From the NCBI GenBank assembly GCA_003562555.1, contig PWUO01000208.1, positions 1 to 8,922 of the forward strand: a DNA stretch of 8,922 nucleotides, in the 5' to 3' direction. Under the pieces are notes generated by a model. The model saw only the letters and a list, made by a program, of their open reading frames with translations, did no database searches and was not told where the DNA came from. Shown piece after piece: positions 1 through 6,003 of the stretch. Position 1 is the first letter of the stretch, and the number at the start of each line of letters is the position of its first letter. The position numbers were made by a program, and so were the translations under genes. The DNA is from Dehalococcoidia bacterium. Lineage in GTDB: Bacteria > Chloroflexota > Dehalococcoidia > GIF9 > AB-539-J10.

Positions 1-260
1 GTGTGCAAGATGACCTCATTTCCAGCACAACGTTTTGGATTGAGTGATCGGGGCATCCTGCGGGATGGAATGAAGGCGGATATCGTGGTGTTTGACCCCT
101 GAGGGTAAGCTGCGTGGCTACATATCCTGACCCCAGGCAATTCCCTCTTGGCATTGTACACGTCATCGTGAACGGTCGGCCTGTAGTGCGTGACGGGATT
201 CACACGGGCGCGTTGGCGGGTGAGCCGTTGTCCATGATGACGGGATCCAAGTACCGATAA
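1..260 (+). pseudogene. N-acyl-D-amino-acid deacylase, 3' end, frameshifted
   Basis: C-terminal part of a D-aminoacylase of the amidohydrolase superfamily, which hydrolyses N-acyl-D-amino acids to a D-amino acid and a carboxylate. The 5' part lies outside the window. From base 1, frame 1 reads a typical stretch (KMTSFPAQRFGLSDRGIL, then GMKADIVVFDP) and stops at TGA 100-102. The expected continuation resumes in frame 3 from about base 117 (ATYPDPRQFPLGIVHVIVNG, then RDGIHTGALAG) and ends at TAA 258-260. Family members usually have about six residues (18 bases) between the FDP and ATY motifs. Here there are 17, so a single 1-base deletion at or next to the CCCC run at 96-99 explains the break. 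It may be a real mutation or a sequencing/assembly error. Family assignment is by recognition of the conserved C-terminus and is fairly secure. The SDR gene starts 133 bases downstream on the same strand and may have shared its transcript. Confidence 0.75.
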
Positions 261-380
261 TCTCTGGCACGCAGTATCGCAGGCCATCTCAGTAGTAATG
301 CGCGCATCTGCTCCTACCTCCCGGTTCATAGTAATTGCTTGCGGAGACGCGCTGAAATTTCCGGGCGACAGCAGTCGAAG

Positions 381-388
381 TAAGGAGG
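381..388 (+). promoter_or_regulatory. Ribosome binding site deciding a TTG start
   Basis: TAAGGAGG is a near-perfect match to the anti-Shine-Dalgarno sequence and sits 5 bases before TTG 394. It decides the start of the SDR gene against the upstream in-frame ATG at 298, which has no comparable site. Confidence 0.8.
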
Positions 389-393
389 ACAAC

Positions 394-1182
394 TTGAATC
401 TGAAGCTATTCGACCTGACCGACAAGGTGGCCGTGGTCACGGGAGGCAACAGTGGCATTGGAAAGGGAATTGCGCGCGGCCTCGCGGGCGCGGGCTGCAG
501 TATAGTAATTGCATCGCGGAACCTCGAAAAGAGCAGGGCAGCTACAGAGGAACTGGAACAGGAGTTCGGTGTGAAGACCCTGTGTGTCCCACTCGATGTC
601 AAGGATTCCGAGAGCATTCGATGTATGCCTGAACATGTGATGCAACGGTTCGGACGCATCGACATTCTCGTAAACAATGCAGGCATGAATCGGCGAAAGC
701 TACCGCAAGACTTCTCAGTTGATGAGTGGGACCAGATTCTTGACACGAACCTGCGCAGCGTGTTTCTCTGCTCCCAGGTGATGCATCCGCTGATGAAGGG
801 CAAAGGTGGAAAGATCATCAATATCGGCTCGCTCACATCGATCGTGGGCTCCGGGCGTACGTCTCCATATGCGGCCAGCAAAGCGGGAGTATTGCAGCTT
901 ACCAGAAGTCTTGCGGTAGCCTGGGCTCCCGACAATATACAGGTGAATGCAATACTCCCCGGGTACATCAGCACACCGCTTACGGTGCAGGCGAGAAAGG
1001 ACTTCCCAGGACTGGATCAGCATGTGCTGGAGCGTACGCCCGCCGGACGCTGGGGCACACCCGAGGACTTCGCCGGACCGGCCGTCTTTCTGGCGAGCAG
1101 GGCATCAGACTTCGTAACAGGCGACTTCATTGTAGTAGATGGTGGCTACGTACAGGGGCTGTTCCTGATACCTCAGCCGTGA
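394..1182 (+). CDS. SDR-family NAD(P)-dependent oxidoreductase
   Basis: Classical short-chain dehydrogenase/reductase of 262 residues, the usual family length, expected in the cytoplasm. It interconverts a hydroxyl and a keto group with NAD(H) or NADP(H). The cofactor-binding TGxxxGxG motif is TGGNSGIG at residues 16-23 and NNAG is at 94-97. The catalytic tetrad is visible as N119, S146, Y159 and K163 (YAASK), and a PG motif follows at about 189-190. The TTG start at 394 is chosen because the strong ribosome site TAAGGAGG (381-388) lies 5 bases upstream and the protein then begins with the normal SDR N-terminus (LFDLTDKVAVVTGG). An in-frame ATG at 298 would add 32 residues with no SDR character. 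The closest feel is gluconate 5-dehydrogenase or 2-deoxy-gluconate 3-dehydrogenase, but the substrate cannot be read from sequence. The C-terminus runs about ten residues past the usual VDGGY end. It converges with the next SDR, 24 bases away. Confidence 0.93.
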   Translation: MNLKLFDLTDKVAVVTGGNSGIGKGIARGLAGAGCSIVIASRNLEKSRAATEELEQEFGVKTLCVPLDVKDSESIRCMPEHVMQRFGRIDILVNNAGMNRRKLPQDFSVDEWDQILDTNLRSVFLCSQVMHPLMKGKGGKIINIGSLTSIVGSGRTSPYAASKAGVLQLTRSLAVAWAPDNIQVNAILPGYISTPLTVQARKDFPGLDQHVLERTPAGRWGTPEDFAGPAVFLASRASDFVTGDFIVVDGGYVQGLFLIPQP

Positions 1183-1206
1183 TCGCCTGCGCATTGTCCA
1201 ACGCCA

Positions 1207-1968
1207 CTACCAGAGGGTCGAGCCGCCATCCACCAGAAGTGTCTGGCCCGTGATGTAGTTGGCTGCGTCCGAGGCGAGGAACACGGCAGCGCCCACATGG
1301 TCGCTGGGTGCTCCCAGGCGGGCCATGGGGATTGAGTTGACCGCTCTCTGGTAATCCTGTGGATGCTCCTCCAGGAATCTGCGGTTGAAGTCGGTGACGG
1401 TCGGCCCCGGTCCGACGGCATTCACATTGATCCCGTAGGTCGCCCACTCCAGAGCAAGGGCTCTCGTGAGATGAGAGACAGCAGCCTTTGAGACGGAGTA
1501 AACAGAACGTAGCGGCTGGATCACCTGTGAGACATTTGACGAGATGTTGATGATCTTGCCGCTGCGGCGGGTGATCATGTGGCGCCCCACATCTCTGCAG
1601 CAGAGGAACGTGCCCTTGACGTTTATATCCATCACGAATTCCCACTCCTCCTCTGTAAGGTCTTCCACCGGCTTGCGCACGATTACGGCGGCGCTATTAA
1701 CGAGTATGTCAATCTTGCCGCAGCGTTCAAGCACCTCCATCACAAGTTGCGCCACCGATGTGCCATCGCTTACGTCCACCGGGACTGCCGCTGCGGCCAG
1801 TCCCTGGTCGATAAGTGCCTGCGCTGCTTGTGCTCCCTGTTGCGCACGGCGATTGGCGATTATGACTTGCGCACCGTGGCGGGCCATACCCTCGGCAATA
1901 GCGAAGCCGATACCCTGGTTGCCCCCTGTAACTATAGCGACCTTTCCTGTGAGGTTGAGTAGTTGCAT
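1207..1968 (-). CDS. SDR-family NAD(P)-dependent oxidoreductase
   Basis: Second classical short-chain dehydrogenase, 253 residues, complete. The nucleotide-binding motif TGGNQGIG is at residues 14-21. The usual NNAG is replaced by NSAA at 91-94. N116, S144, Y157 and K161 (YSVSK) give the catalytic set, PG is at 187-188, and the C-terminus has the common LLVDGGS pattern. The ATG start is supported by AAAGGAG on the minus strand (1974-1980), 5 bases upstream. Similarity to gluconate 5-dehydrogenase/3-oxoacyl-ACP reductase-like SDRs is general, so the substrate is unknown. It lies 149 bases downstream of the MFS transporter gene on the same strand and is likely co-transcribed, which suggests it acts on the imported compound or a product of it. 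That gap contains a GTGTACAC palindrome (2017-2024) but no convincing promoter. Confidence 0.93.
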   Translation of the reverse strand: MQLLNLTGKVAIVTGGNQGIGFAIAEGMARHGAQVIIANRRAQQGAQAAQALIDQGLAAAAVPVDVSDGTSVAQLVMEVLERCGKIDILVNSAAVIVRKPVEDLTEEEWEFVMDINVKGTFLCCRDVGRHMITRRSGKIINISSNVSQVIQPLRSVYSVSKAAVSHLTRALALEWATYGINVNAVGPGPTVTDFNRRFLEEHPQDYQRAVNSIPMARLGAPSDHVGAAVFLASDAANYITGQTLLVDGGSTLW

Positions 1969-2117
1969 GTGAGCTCCTTTGCCGTCAGCTTCTTGCGTCG
2001 CAGCCCCAATACGTTCGTGTACACCTGGTCACTCCCAACCGGATCATACTACTAAGTTCCCCAACACCCGTTTCTACTTCCGCGAGTTGCGATATTGGGC
2101 ACTGTCAATTGAATTCA

Positions 2118-3407
2118 CTAATTCCTGGATGCACTAGATGGATCTGTAGTGGACTTCGGTGTGTGCACGAGCAACGCGAGCAAGGTTGATAAGGCGGTGA
2201 CGCCGCCGCAAATCGCAAAGGACAACGTGTAGGTGCCCAGTTGATCGAAGCCGTAGCCGGTCACAATGGGACCAATGGCACTTCCCATACCTACGGAGCA
2301 CGTTACGATGCCAAGTATGACACCGTGCGCACGAAGACCGAACTGTTCGGCGACCGCATACGAGAAGAGGGGAATAGTCCCCCCATAGACGAATCCGAAC
2401 AACACAGCGAAGGCCCTTACTGCCCACGATTCTGCCGCGAACGCCAGCCAGAAGAGGCTGAGAGATAGTACGCACAGCACCAGGATTAGCGGTCGCCTGG
2501 CTCCCAACCTGTCGGCGATGTGACCAACCCCTATTCTTCCCACGAAACCCATCGCGCCGATTATGGTCATGATGGCGGCGGCGCTGGCTGGAGTGAGCCC
2601 GACTCCCCTGCCATGGATGACTATGTGTACCATTACCGACTGTAGTGCGTAGCCGAAGCCCGTCAAAGCCAGGCAGAGCAACCAGAATTGTCTCGTACGT
2701 ATTGCTTCCGAGAGTGAAAATCCCGTGTGTGAAGGGTTCTTGGCCTCCCGCCCCATGGCAGGCTCGGACATGCCCAAAGGCAGCAGCCCATGCTTCGAGG
2801 GATCACGCCGCATGAACTGAGCCGCCAGGAGGATGACTACAGTAAGGATGAGTCCGAAGACCAGGTACGATGTGCGCCAGTCTGATCGGTACACCAGCCA
2901 GTTCGCAAATGGCGGCATCACCATCGTGCCAATACCCGTGCCGGCCATGACGATGCCCGTCATGAGCCCTCTCCTCTGATGAAACCATCGTGCCACGGTG
3001 GACATCAGCGGCACGGGGGCCCCACTGAATCCTGCCGCGATCACAACGCCGTACGCGAAGTAGAGCTGCCATACGGCGGTTATCCGGGACATCATAACGA
3101 ATCCGAGGCCCAGTACAAGGCCAGAGATGGTAAGCACAATGCGTGGTCCGAAGCGATCGTTAAGCCTGCCGGCACCAATGGCCATGGCACCGTTCAGCAC
3201 CACGAATGCCGAGAAGGCGCCTGACGTTACCGCGCGACTCCACCCGAACTGGGTCTGCAATGGCTCGAAGAAGACGCTGAAACTGTAGATCGCTCCAGAC
3301 GACACGGCCATTATGAGAAAGGAGGCGATGACTATCACGTATCCATAGAACAGTCTGCCATGCGGTCCATTTGAGACTGTGCTTCTCATCGCATAGCACC
3401 GCAGCAT
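2118..3407 (-). CDS. MFS transporter, oxalate/formate antiporter-like
   Basis: Inner-membrane carrier of 429 residues with about twelve hydrophobic segments in two halves, separated by a polar loop around residues 200-235. The N-terminus (RLFYGYVIVIASFLI, 18-32) is the pattern usual in the OFA/monocarboxylate-type branch of the major facilitator superfamily. The loop 2-3 signature with DRFG is at about 78-89 and is echoed in the second half by GHIADRLG (295-302). WFHQRRGL at 141-148 is also typical of this branch. Such proteins carry small carboxylates or hydroxy/keto acids by proton symport or anion exchange; the substrate here is not determined. The start is uncertain. ATG 3405-3407 has no ribosome site. 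The second ATG (3387-3389, residue 7) overlaps the stop of a 13-codon upstream reading frame that does have one. No ATG, GTG or TTG exists further upstream before an in-frame stop. SDR 1207-1968 follows on the same strand. Confidence 0.9.
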   Translation of the reverse strand: MLRCYAMRSTVSNGPHGRLFYGYVIVIASFLIMAVSSGAIYSFSVFFEPLQTQFGWSRAVTSGAFSAFVVLNGAMAIGAGRLNDRFGPRIVLTISGLVLGLGFVMMSRITAVWQLYFAYGVVIAAGFSGAPVPLMSTVARWFHQRRGLMTGIVMAGTGIGTMVMPPFANWLVYRSDWRTSYLVFGLILTVVILLAAQFMRRDPSKHGLLPLGMSEPAMGREAKNPSHTGFSLSEAIRTRQFWLLCLALTGFGYALQSVMVHIVIHGRGVGLTPASAAAIMTIIGAMGFVGRIGVGHIADRLGARRPLILVLCVLSLSLFWLAFAAESWAVRAFAVLFGFVYGGTIPLFSYAVAEQFGLRAHGVILGIVTCSVGMGSAIGPIVTGYGFDQLGTYTLSFAICGGVTALSTLLALLVHTPKSTTDPSSASRN

Positions 3408-3427
3408 ACCGTAAGTTGTCGTGGCAT
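3386..3427 (-). CDS. Possible 13-residue leader peptide upstream of MFS gene
   Basis: A short minus-strand frame, ATG 3425-3427 to TGA 3386-3388, encodes MPRQLTVCCGAMR. It is preceded by AGGAG (3438-3442) with a 10-base spacer, the only good ribosome site near the transporter start. Its stop overlaps the second in-frame ATG of the transporter as ATGA (3386-3389), the classic geometry for translational coupling or re-initiation. It could equally be a chance frame, because a 13-codon ORF is easy to find. The call rests on the position of the ribosome site and the overlap only. Confidence 0.3.
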   Translation of the reverse strand: MPRQLTVCCGAMR

Positions 3428-3674
3428 ACCGAGTAATCTCCTATTGGTTCAGATACCAAACCCTGCCTTTCTTACTTTACGTCCTCGTACTGCGGGAGTC
3501 CATAGGCACGACCTCGCTGGAGATGGTGTGCCGTGCCGCGATGGTTCTCATCTGCACCTGTTCGCACGGTCCACCTGACATGAGCGCATGTTCCGGGTAA
3601 ACGATAGAACCCATTGCGATCGGTGGCTGCTATCGCGTAATGTGAGCAACATCTGTAATGCCGGAGGGTGGAGA
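3408..3674. promoter_or_regulatory. Divergent control region between MFS and PLP-enzyme genes
   Basis: This 267-base spacer lies between divergently transcribed genes, so it should carry both promoters and any shared operator. Three inverted repeats are visible. TTGGT-N6-ACCAA at 3444-3459 lies just upstream of the AGGAG site on the transporter side. GGCACG/CGTGCC arms are at 3505-3510 and 3532-3537. GCGAT-N11-ATCGC at 3616-3636 sits inside the candidate plus-strand promoter. GATGGT is repeated directly at 3522-3527 and 3540-3545. No regulator gene is present in the window, and none of the repeats is recognised as a known operator. Confidence 0.4.
3614..3643 (+). promoter_or_regulatory. Candidate promoter of the PLP-enzyme/RidA unit
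   Basis: TTGCGA (3614-3619) and TAATGT (3638-3643) are separated by 18 bases, acceptable for a sigma-70-type promoter. Transcription would start about 25 bases before the ATG at 3675. An inverted repeat, GCGAT (3616-3620) and ATCGC (3632-3636), fills the spacer and could be an operator. The hexamers match consensus only partly, so this is a guess from spacing and position. Confidence 0.35.
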
Positions 3675-4838
3675 ATGCCGCAGGTGCCAATAGCTTACGA
3701 CTACTTGGAGACACCGTGTGTTCTGGTCAACCTCGATCAGTTGGAGGCCAACATCCGGGAAATGACGCAGCATGCCATCGATGCTGGTGTCCACCTTCGA
3801 CCCCATACGAAGGTGCACCAGTCGGCGTGGATCGCAGAGCGACAGATTGAGGCTGGCGCCTGTGGCATAGAGGTTGGGACTGTGGAGCAGGCGGAGGTAA
3901 TGGCGAACGCAGGCCTTTGCGACATAGTGGGCGCCCATCCGTTCTACGGCAGGCATAAGCTGGAGATACTGAAGAGAATCGTCTCGAATCCGCGTAATAG
4001 AATCTGCGTGGTTGTGGATATGATAGAGCAGGCCCAGGGAATTGCCGAGGTGGGTCGGGGCGTCGGACGTATGGTCCCCGTTCTGCTCAAGATCGATACG
4101 GGTGGTAGCTCTCGGTACGGTGTTCCACCTGGTGAACCTGCCATCAGGTTGGCCCGCGAACTTGCGCAGCTTGAAGGCATAGATCTCGCAGGCATCTACG
4201 CTCATGAGAAGGGCGCACAGAATGTCGCGGATGGACTGTCTCAGAGAGCGTCAGACGATGCGATGATGATGTGCGACACCGCGAAGTCCCTGAGACGCGC
4301 CGGTATCGACATTCACCATGTTTCAGTCGGTGCTTCCCCTACCTTTCGTTCTACCTGCAAGTTCATCAAGGAGGGGAAATTCCCTGAGATCACGGAGATC
4401 CACCCGGGCAACTGTGTCATAGGTGACATCGGTTATATGATGAACGGCGGCAATACTCGCGATACGTGCGCCGTCACGGTACTCACTTCAGTCATGAGTG
4501 TATCGCATGACTCATACGCGGTGCTGGATGCAGGCGTTAAGACTTTTGGAGCCGATTCTCTGATTTCGAAACGGGAGACTCCTGATTTCTTCTGGAGGGG
4601 CATGCCCTCGTACGGGTCCGTCCAGGAGCGGCCTGGACTGTGGCTTGGGCAATTGCACGCCGAGAGTTCCTGCATCCACTACAAGAATCTGAGTGAGAGA
4701 CTGTATCTGGGCGAGAAACTCGAGGTCGTTCCGAACAACGTGACGCTCACGATAAACCTCCACAGTACGCTCTATGGTGTCCGTAACGGTGTGGTGGAGC
4801 GGGTCATTCCCGTGACTGGCCGTGGTGCCGGCAGTTGA
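3675..4838 (+). CDS. DSD1-family PLP enzyme (D-serine dehydratase / D-threonine aldolase-like)
   Basis: Fold type III PLP protein of 387 residues: an alanine-racemase-like TIM barrel followed by a C-terminal D-serine-dehydratase-like domain. Relatives deaminate D-serine to pyruvate, or cleave D-threonine or 3-hydroxyaspartate to glycine or glyoxylate products. The N-terminus has the typical YDYLETPCVLVNLDQLEANI. RPHTK at 42-46 holds K46, the expected Schiff-base lysine, and EVGTVEQAEVMANAG (66-80) is also characteristic. In the C-terminal domain most members have PNHxCxTxNLH, with His and Cys (or Asp) binding a divalent metal. Here the stretch reads PNNVTLTINLH (353-363), so both ligands appear replaced by N355 and T357. 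The usual EEH motif nearby is also not obvious. A different activity, for example racemase or metal-independent lyase, is therefore possible. ATG 3675 has GGAGGG (3663-3668) 6 bases upstream; a longer in-frame start at 3588 has no support. RidA follows after 147 bases. Confidence 0.88.
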   Translation: MPQVPIAYDYLETPCVLVNLDQLEANIREMTQHAIDAGVHLRPHTKVHQSAWIAERQIEAGACGIEVGTVEQAEVMANAGLCDIVGAHPFYGRHKLEILKRIVSNPRNRICVVVDMIEQAQGIAEVGRGVGRMVPVLLKIDTGGSSRYGVPPGEPAIRLARELAQLEGIDLAGIYAHEKGAQNVADGLSQRASDDAMMMCDTAKSLRRAGIDIHHVSVGASPTFRSTCKFIKEGKFPEITEIHPGNCVIGDIGYMMNGGNTRDTCAVTVLTSVMSVSHDSYAVLDAGVKTFGADSLISKRETPDFFWRGMPSYGSVQERPGLWLGQLHAESSCIHYKNLSERLYLGEKLEVVPNNVTLTINLHSTLYGVRNGVVERVIPVTGRGAGS

Positions 4839-4985
4839 TGCCCGGGCGCAGGGTGGAGATGAACAGGTGAACGATAAGTCTAAGTCGTGGCATTCCAGTG
4901 GTTGGTGAAATGCGCGAGGAAACGAAGAGAATAAGACCCTTGTCTATTGCGGACGACAGTGACATGGTTGAAAAGGAGTTGTAGC

Positions 4986-5444
4986 GTGGAAGCAGAACGG
5001 AAACTCACAGACCTTGGCCTCGTCTTGCCGGAACAACCGAAGCCGGTTGCGAACTACCTGCCGACGGTGAGAATTGGCAACCTGCTGTACGTTTCGGGTC
5101 ACGGACCATACAACGACGGGCATATCAAGACTGCGGGGAAGTTGGGTCGTGATCTCACGGTGGAGGAGGGTTATCAGGTCGCCCGGAATGTGACGATGAA
5201 CTGCCTTGCATCTATCCGTGCCGCGCTTGGCGATCTCGATAAGGTGAAGCAATTCGTCAAGCTGCTCGGCATGGTGAACTGTACTGAGGATTTCACGGAG
5301 CAACCCAGGGTCATCAACGGGTGCTCGGACTTTCTAGTGGAGTTGTTCGGTGAATCCGGCAAGCACGCACGTTCGGCTGTGGGGATGCAGGCGTTACCCT
5401 TCAATATTCCAGTCGAGATCGAGATGATCGTCGAAGTTGAATGA
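4986..5444 (+). CDS. RidA family protein (YjgF/YER057c/UK114), enamine/imine deaminase-like
   Basis: Small cytosolic protein of 152 residues in the RidA superfamily. True RidA trimers hydrolyse reactive 2-aminoacrylate and related enamines/imines released by PLP dehydratases. The sequence shows the family start (LPEQPKPVANYLPTVRIGNL, then LYVSGHGP), the middle helix with DLDKVKQFVKLLGMVN, and the C-terminal HARSAVGM...VEIEMIVEVE. R129 in HARS corresponds to the conserved arginine that binds the substrate carboxylate in RidA. It looks closest to the longer subgroup with LVELFGE before HARSAVG, whose members are less studied than classical RidA. The GTG start at 4986 is chosen because AAGGAG (4973-4978) lies 7 bases upstream; an in-frame ATG at 4947 lacks a site. 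Its position right after a PLP amino-acid lyase-like gene fits a role in removing intermediates of that enzyme. The 147-base gap upstream shows no clear promoter, so co-transcription is likely. Confidence 0.92.
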   Translation: MEAERKLTDLGLVLPEQPKPVANYLPTVRIGNLLYVSGHGPYNDGHIKTAGKLGRDLTVEEGYQVARNVTMNCLASIRAALGDLDKVKQFVKLLGMVNCTEDFTEQPRVINGCSDFLVELFGESGKHARSAVGMQALPFNIPVEIEMIVEVE

Positions 5445-5696
5445 CGATGAGCCTCGTACCGAAGATGAGGCGAGTCCCCGAAAGACGGGCGGCAATGGTA
5501 AACGGATCTCCAGTGTCGAGAGGAGAGAGAAGAACCGACCATCAAGGGGGCCAGCAGGACGCAGAGCCTCAGATACGGGCTTAAGGTGGCGACGAGGCGG
5601 CAGTGGCGCAGCTGTATCAGCAGTTGGGGCAGCGGAGGTTGAGACAAAGGAACCCGTTCTCCGCGAAAGACGGGGCCCAGCAGGCTCTCGCTACGC

Positions 5697-5737
5697 AACC
5701 CCGTCGCTGCTCTGAACCCCGTCGGCGGCGTGCTCTG
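5697..5737 (+). repeat. Imperfect tandem direct repeat
   Basis: AACCCCGTCG followed by CTGCTCTG (5697-5714) is repeated at once as AACCCCGTCG plus GGCGG-like filler and GTGCTCTG (5715-5737). The copies differ by a 5-base insertion and one base. Both CCCCGTC segments could pair with the GACGGGG just upstream (about 5669-5675), giving two alternative hairpins. Confidence 0.6.
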
Positions 5738-5844
5738 TGTTGCCTGCCCCGCGTTGGTGTACAGGGGGTCGCTGACCTCAGGTATTCCTGCGACTTGTCT
5801 GCGGCCATTCTCTCATCGCTGCGCCCCTCGGTCACACTGTTGAC

Positions 5845-5894
5845 TGAGTGAACCGTGCAGTCCCGGCAACCACGTGAATGAGTGAATCCGTGGT
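5845..5894 (+). repeat. Direct repeat overlapping a short hairpin
   Basis: TGAGTGAACCGTG (5845-5857) recurs as TGAGTGAATCCGTG (5879-5892), with a 34-base period. The second copy overlaps an inverted repeat, ACCACG (5869-5874) and CGTGGT (5889-5894), with a 14-base loop. The repeats lie 110-160 bases before uppS; a regulatory role is possible but unsupported. Confidence 0.45.
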
Positions 5895-5966
5895 CACGAA
5901 TCAGGGTCGCATCCTGCCGCATCGATTGTCTAAACTAAGGTTTGTTGTCGCATGTGGAGAACCGTG

Positions 5967-5975
5967 TGCTACAGT
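5967..5975 (+). promoter_or_regulatory. Candidate extended -10 promoter of uppS operon
   Basis: TGCTACAGT matches an extended -10 element (TGn followed by TACAGT). A poor -35-like TTGTCG lies at 5945-5950 with a 19-base spacer. Transcription would start about 20 bases before the ATG at 6004. The match is partial and untested. Confidence 0.35.
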
Positions 5976-6003
5976 CGAGGTATGCACCGGAGGCGGCAGA
6001 TAA

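Larger units (their letters stand above)
5445..6003. other. Long intergenic region without a convincing gene
   Basis: About 560 bases lie between RidA and uppS. Open frames exist on both strands, but none has recognisable protein character or a good ribosome site. Just after the RidA stop there is a hairpin (GCCTCGT 5451-5457 with ATGAGGC 5465-5471, one G-U pair), then CCCG-AAAGA-CGGG (5477-5489). Neither has a T-run, so they are not standard terminators. The phrase CGAAAGACGGG recurs at about 5664, and AGAGCCT near 5561 can pair with AGGCTCT near 5681. This could be an unrecognised structured RNA, a long untranslated leader or decayed sequence. I looked for tRNA, tmRNA, SRP RNA, T-box and common riboswitch signatures and saw none. 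Confidence 0.5.

Noticed and set aside
298..393. Longer ATG start for the first SDR (32 extra residues)
   Set aside because: No ribosome site at 298, no SDR-like character in the extension, and a near-perfect site before TTG 394.
1477..1700. NSAA in place of NNAG in the second SDR as a sign of inactivity
   Set aside because: Other SDRs carry similar variants and the catalytic Asn, Ser, Tyr and Lys are intact.
1544..1972. Plus-strand open frames opposite the second SDR
   Set aside because: Antisense shadows of a gene with full SDR motifs on the minus strand.
2103..2108. Perfect -35 hexamer TTGACA on the minus strand between the MFS and SDR genes
   Set aside because: No acceptable -10 at 16-19 bases downstream, so not called as a promoter.
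4838..4870. 10-codon ORF overlapping the stop of the PLP enzyme
   Set aside because: Too short, with no independent support; likely chance.
5451..5489. Terminator after RidA
   Set aside because: Hairpins are short and neither is followed by a T-run.
5595..5660. tRNA-like phrase (AGTGGCGCAGCTG) in the intergenic region
   Set aside because: No T-arm GGTTCGA-type sequence or acceptor pairing at the proper distance.
5437..5715. 92-codon plus-strand frame after RidA
   Set aside because: Low-complexity Arg/Gly/Glu-rich translation, no ribosome site, no family likeness; it overlaps the RidA end and repeats.
5617..5922. 101-codon minus-strand frame in the long intergenic region
   Set aside because: Arg/Cys-rich translation typical of a spurious frame in G+C-rich DNA; no motif and no ribosome site recognised.
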